From Marnyiella aurantia (GTDB lineage Bacteria; Bacteroidota; Bacteroidia; Flavobacteriales; Weeksellaceae): a stretch of 64,000 nt of DNA. A program made the position numbers and the translations under genes. This document shows positions 63,503-64,000 of this stretch, one piece after another (the stretch's first letter is position 1; each line of letters opens with the position of its first letter). Where the stretch lies: positions 310,001 to 374,000 of the forward strand of contig NZ_CP059472.1 of the NCBI RefSeq assembly GCF_014041915.1. Direction: 5' to 3'. The notes under the pieces are model-generated. The model had not been told where the DNA came from and did no database searches. It was given only the letters and a program-made list of their open reading frames with translations.

Positions 63503-64000
63503 TTATAAACCGATACGGTAATTAAATCCAAGCTGAAACCATCTGCCCGGCATAGGTACACCAAAGGTCTCTGTATACCGGGTTGATGTAAGGTTATTTA
63601 TAAGTAGAAACAGCTGAAGGTCATTATACTGCCAGTTCAGTTTTAAATCCAGAAGGTGATAACTTCCCGTTGTGACTCTTTCATTATAGCGGTAAACCCA
63701 CTGAGCGGTTAGCTCTTTGTAAAGTTTATTCTCCATTTTCGCCACAACCTGATGCTTCAGGTTTTCCATTATATAGCGGGACCACAGGTTTTCCAGTTTC
63801 TCTGCCCTGCTGTCCAGGAAAGTGTAACCCAACGACCAGGACTGAACGAATGAATTAAGTTGCTGGCGGAGTTCCAGTTCAATTCCCTGCGTATAAATAC
63901 TTCCGATGTTTTCGGCGCGCCAAAGTTCGTTTTCGCTGGCTTTAACCCAGTCAATGGAATTGTCTGTATCCCGCAGGAAACCACTGGCTTTCAGCTCCAG
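63503..64000 (-). CDS. TonB-dependent receptor, C-terminal part (5' partial)
   Basis: The frame is open to the right edge of the window, about 165 visible residues in codon phase with base 64000. The segment is the last barrel part: SGFLRDTDNSIDWVKASEN, ENIGSIYTQGIELELRQ, then NLTSTRYTETFGVPMPGRWF and a final strand ending YRIGL. These features are typical of the C-terminus of TonB-dependent outer-membrane receptors (siderophore or vitamin type). The plug and start lie outside the window. Confidence 0.92.
   Translation of the reverse strand: MELKASGFLRDTDNSIDWVKASENELWRAENIGSIYTQGIELELRQQLNSFVQSWSLGYTFLDSRAEKLENLWSRYIMENLKHQVVAKMENKLYKELTAQWVYRYNERVTTGSYHLLDLKLNWQYNDLQLFLLINNLTSTRYTETFGVPMPGRWFQLGFNYRIGL

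Noticed and set aside
1-64000. tRNA, rRNA and insertion sequences
   Set aside because: No cloverleaf-like gene, rRNA stretch, transposase or integrase was recognised in the reading; short RNAs without strong sequence landmarks could be missed.

Overview
The window looks like chromosome from a flavobacterium, most likely of the Chryseobacterium/Kaistella group (Weeksellaceae). The evidence is: a serine protease with a type IX secretion C-terminal tail, several promoters of the Bacteroidota form TTG-N19-TAnnTTTG, families typical of that group (DUF4294, YaiO barrel, MnmD, a LuxC-like acyl-CoA reductase beside a 2[4Fe-4S] ferredoxin, a serC-serA-DUF1015 block), and AT-leaning but mixed base composition. 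No rRNA, tRNA or CRISPR array was seen.

Bases 1-9830 are a very AT-rich accessory block with two giant genes on the + strand. The first (open at the left edge, at least 1984 residues) ends its visible N-terminal part with a sacsin/Hsp90-like motif and carries a UPF1/DNA2-type SF1 helicase at its C-terminus. The second (about 1266 residues) is a RecD2-like SF1 helicase with a C-terminal PD-(D/E)XK nuclease-like domain. Together they look like a nucleic-acid-targeting defence system that I cannot match to a named type.

Bases 9830-16550 are gene-poor and repeat-rich. They hold a 115-bp inverted repeat just after the helicase operon, an XRE regulator, a frameshifted gene, a secreted protein, a small basic protein of unknown role, short hairpin repeats, and a roughly 83-bp tandem repeat. 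This reads as an integration or decay zone next to the conserved chromosome.

Bases 16550-36670 hold envelope and sensing genes. These are galE; a NarL-type response regulator with a propeller-type sensor kinase; a DUF4838 protein; a YaiO outer-membrane barrel facing a four-gene operon (hybrid kinase, response regulator, HEAT-repeat membrane protein, and a GT2 glycosyltransferase fused to a complete LtaS-like phosphotransferase); a DegT aminotransferase; and a T9SS-exported subtilase.

Bases 36670-64000 are mainly housekeeping: an AddB-like nuclease, rsmG, an aspartate aminotransferase, a peroxiredoxin-thioredoxin operon, acyl-CoA reductase and ferredoxin, serine biosynthesis, a cyclophilin-FKBP fusion, ilvE, mnmD, NUDIX, DUF4294, M42, rpe, ndk, rsgA, DAHP synthase/chorismate mutase, dnaX, DUF465, a CPA2 antiporter, an HD hydrolase and the C-terminal end of a TonB-dependent receptor. 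Two regulatory features stand out. dnaX is split by a run of eleven A residues that probably yields gamma- and tau-like forms by slippage. A near-perfect sigma-54 promoter drives a transcript of only about 60-70 nt between ndk and rsgA.
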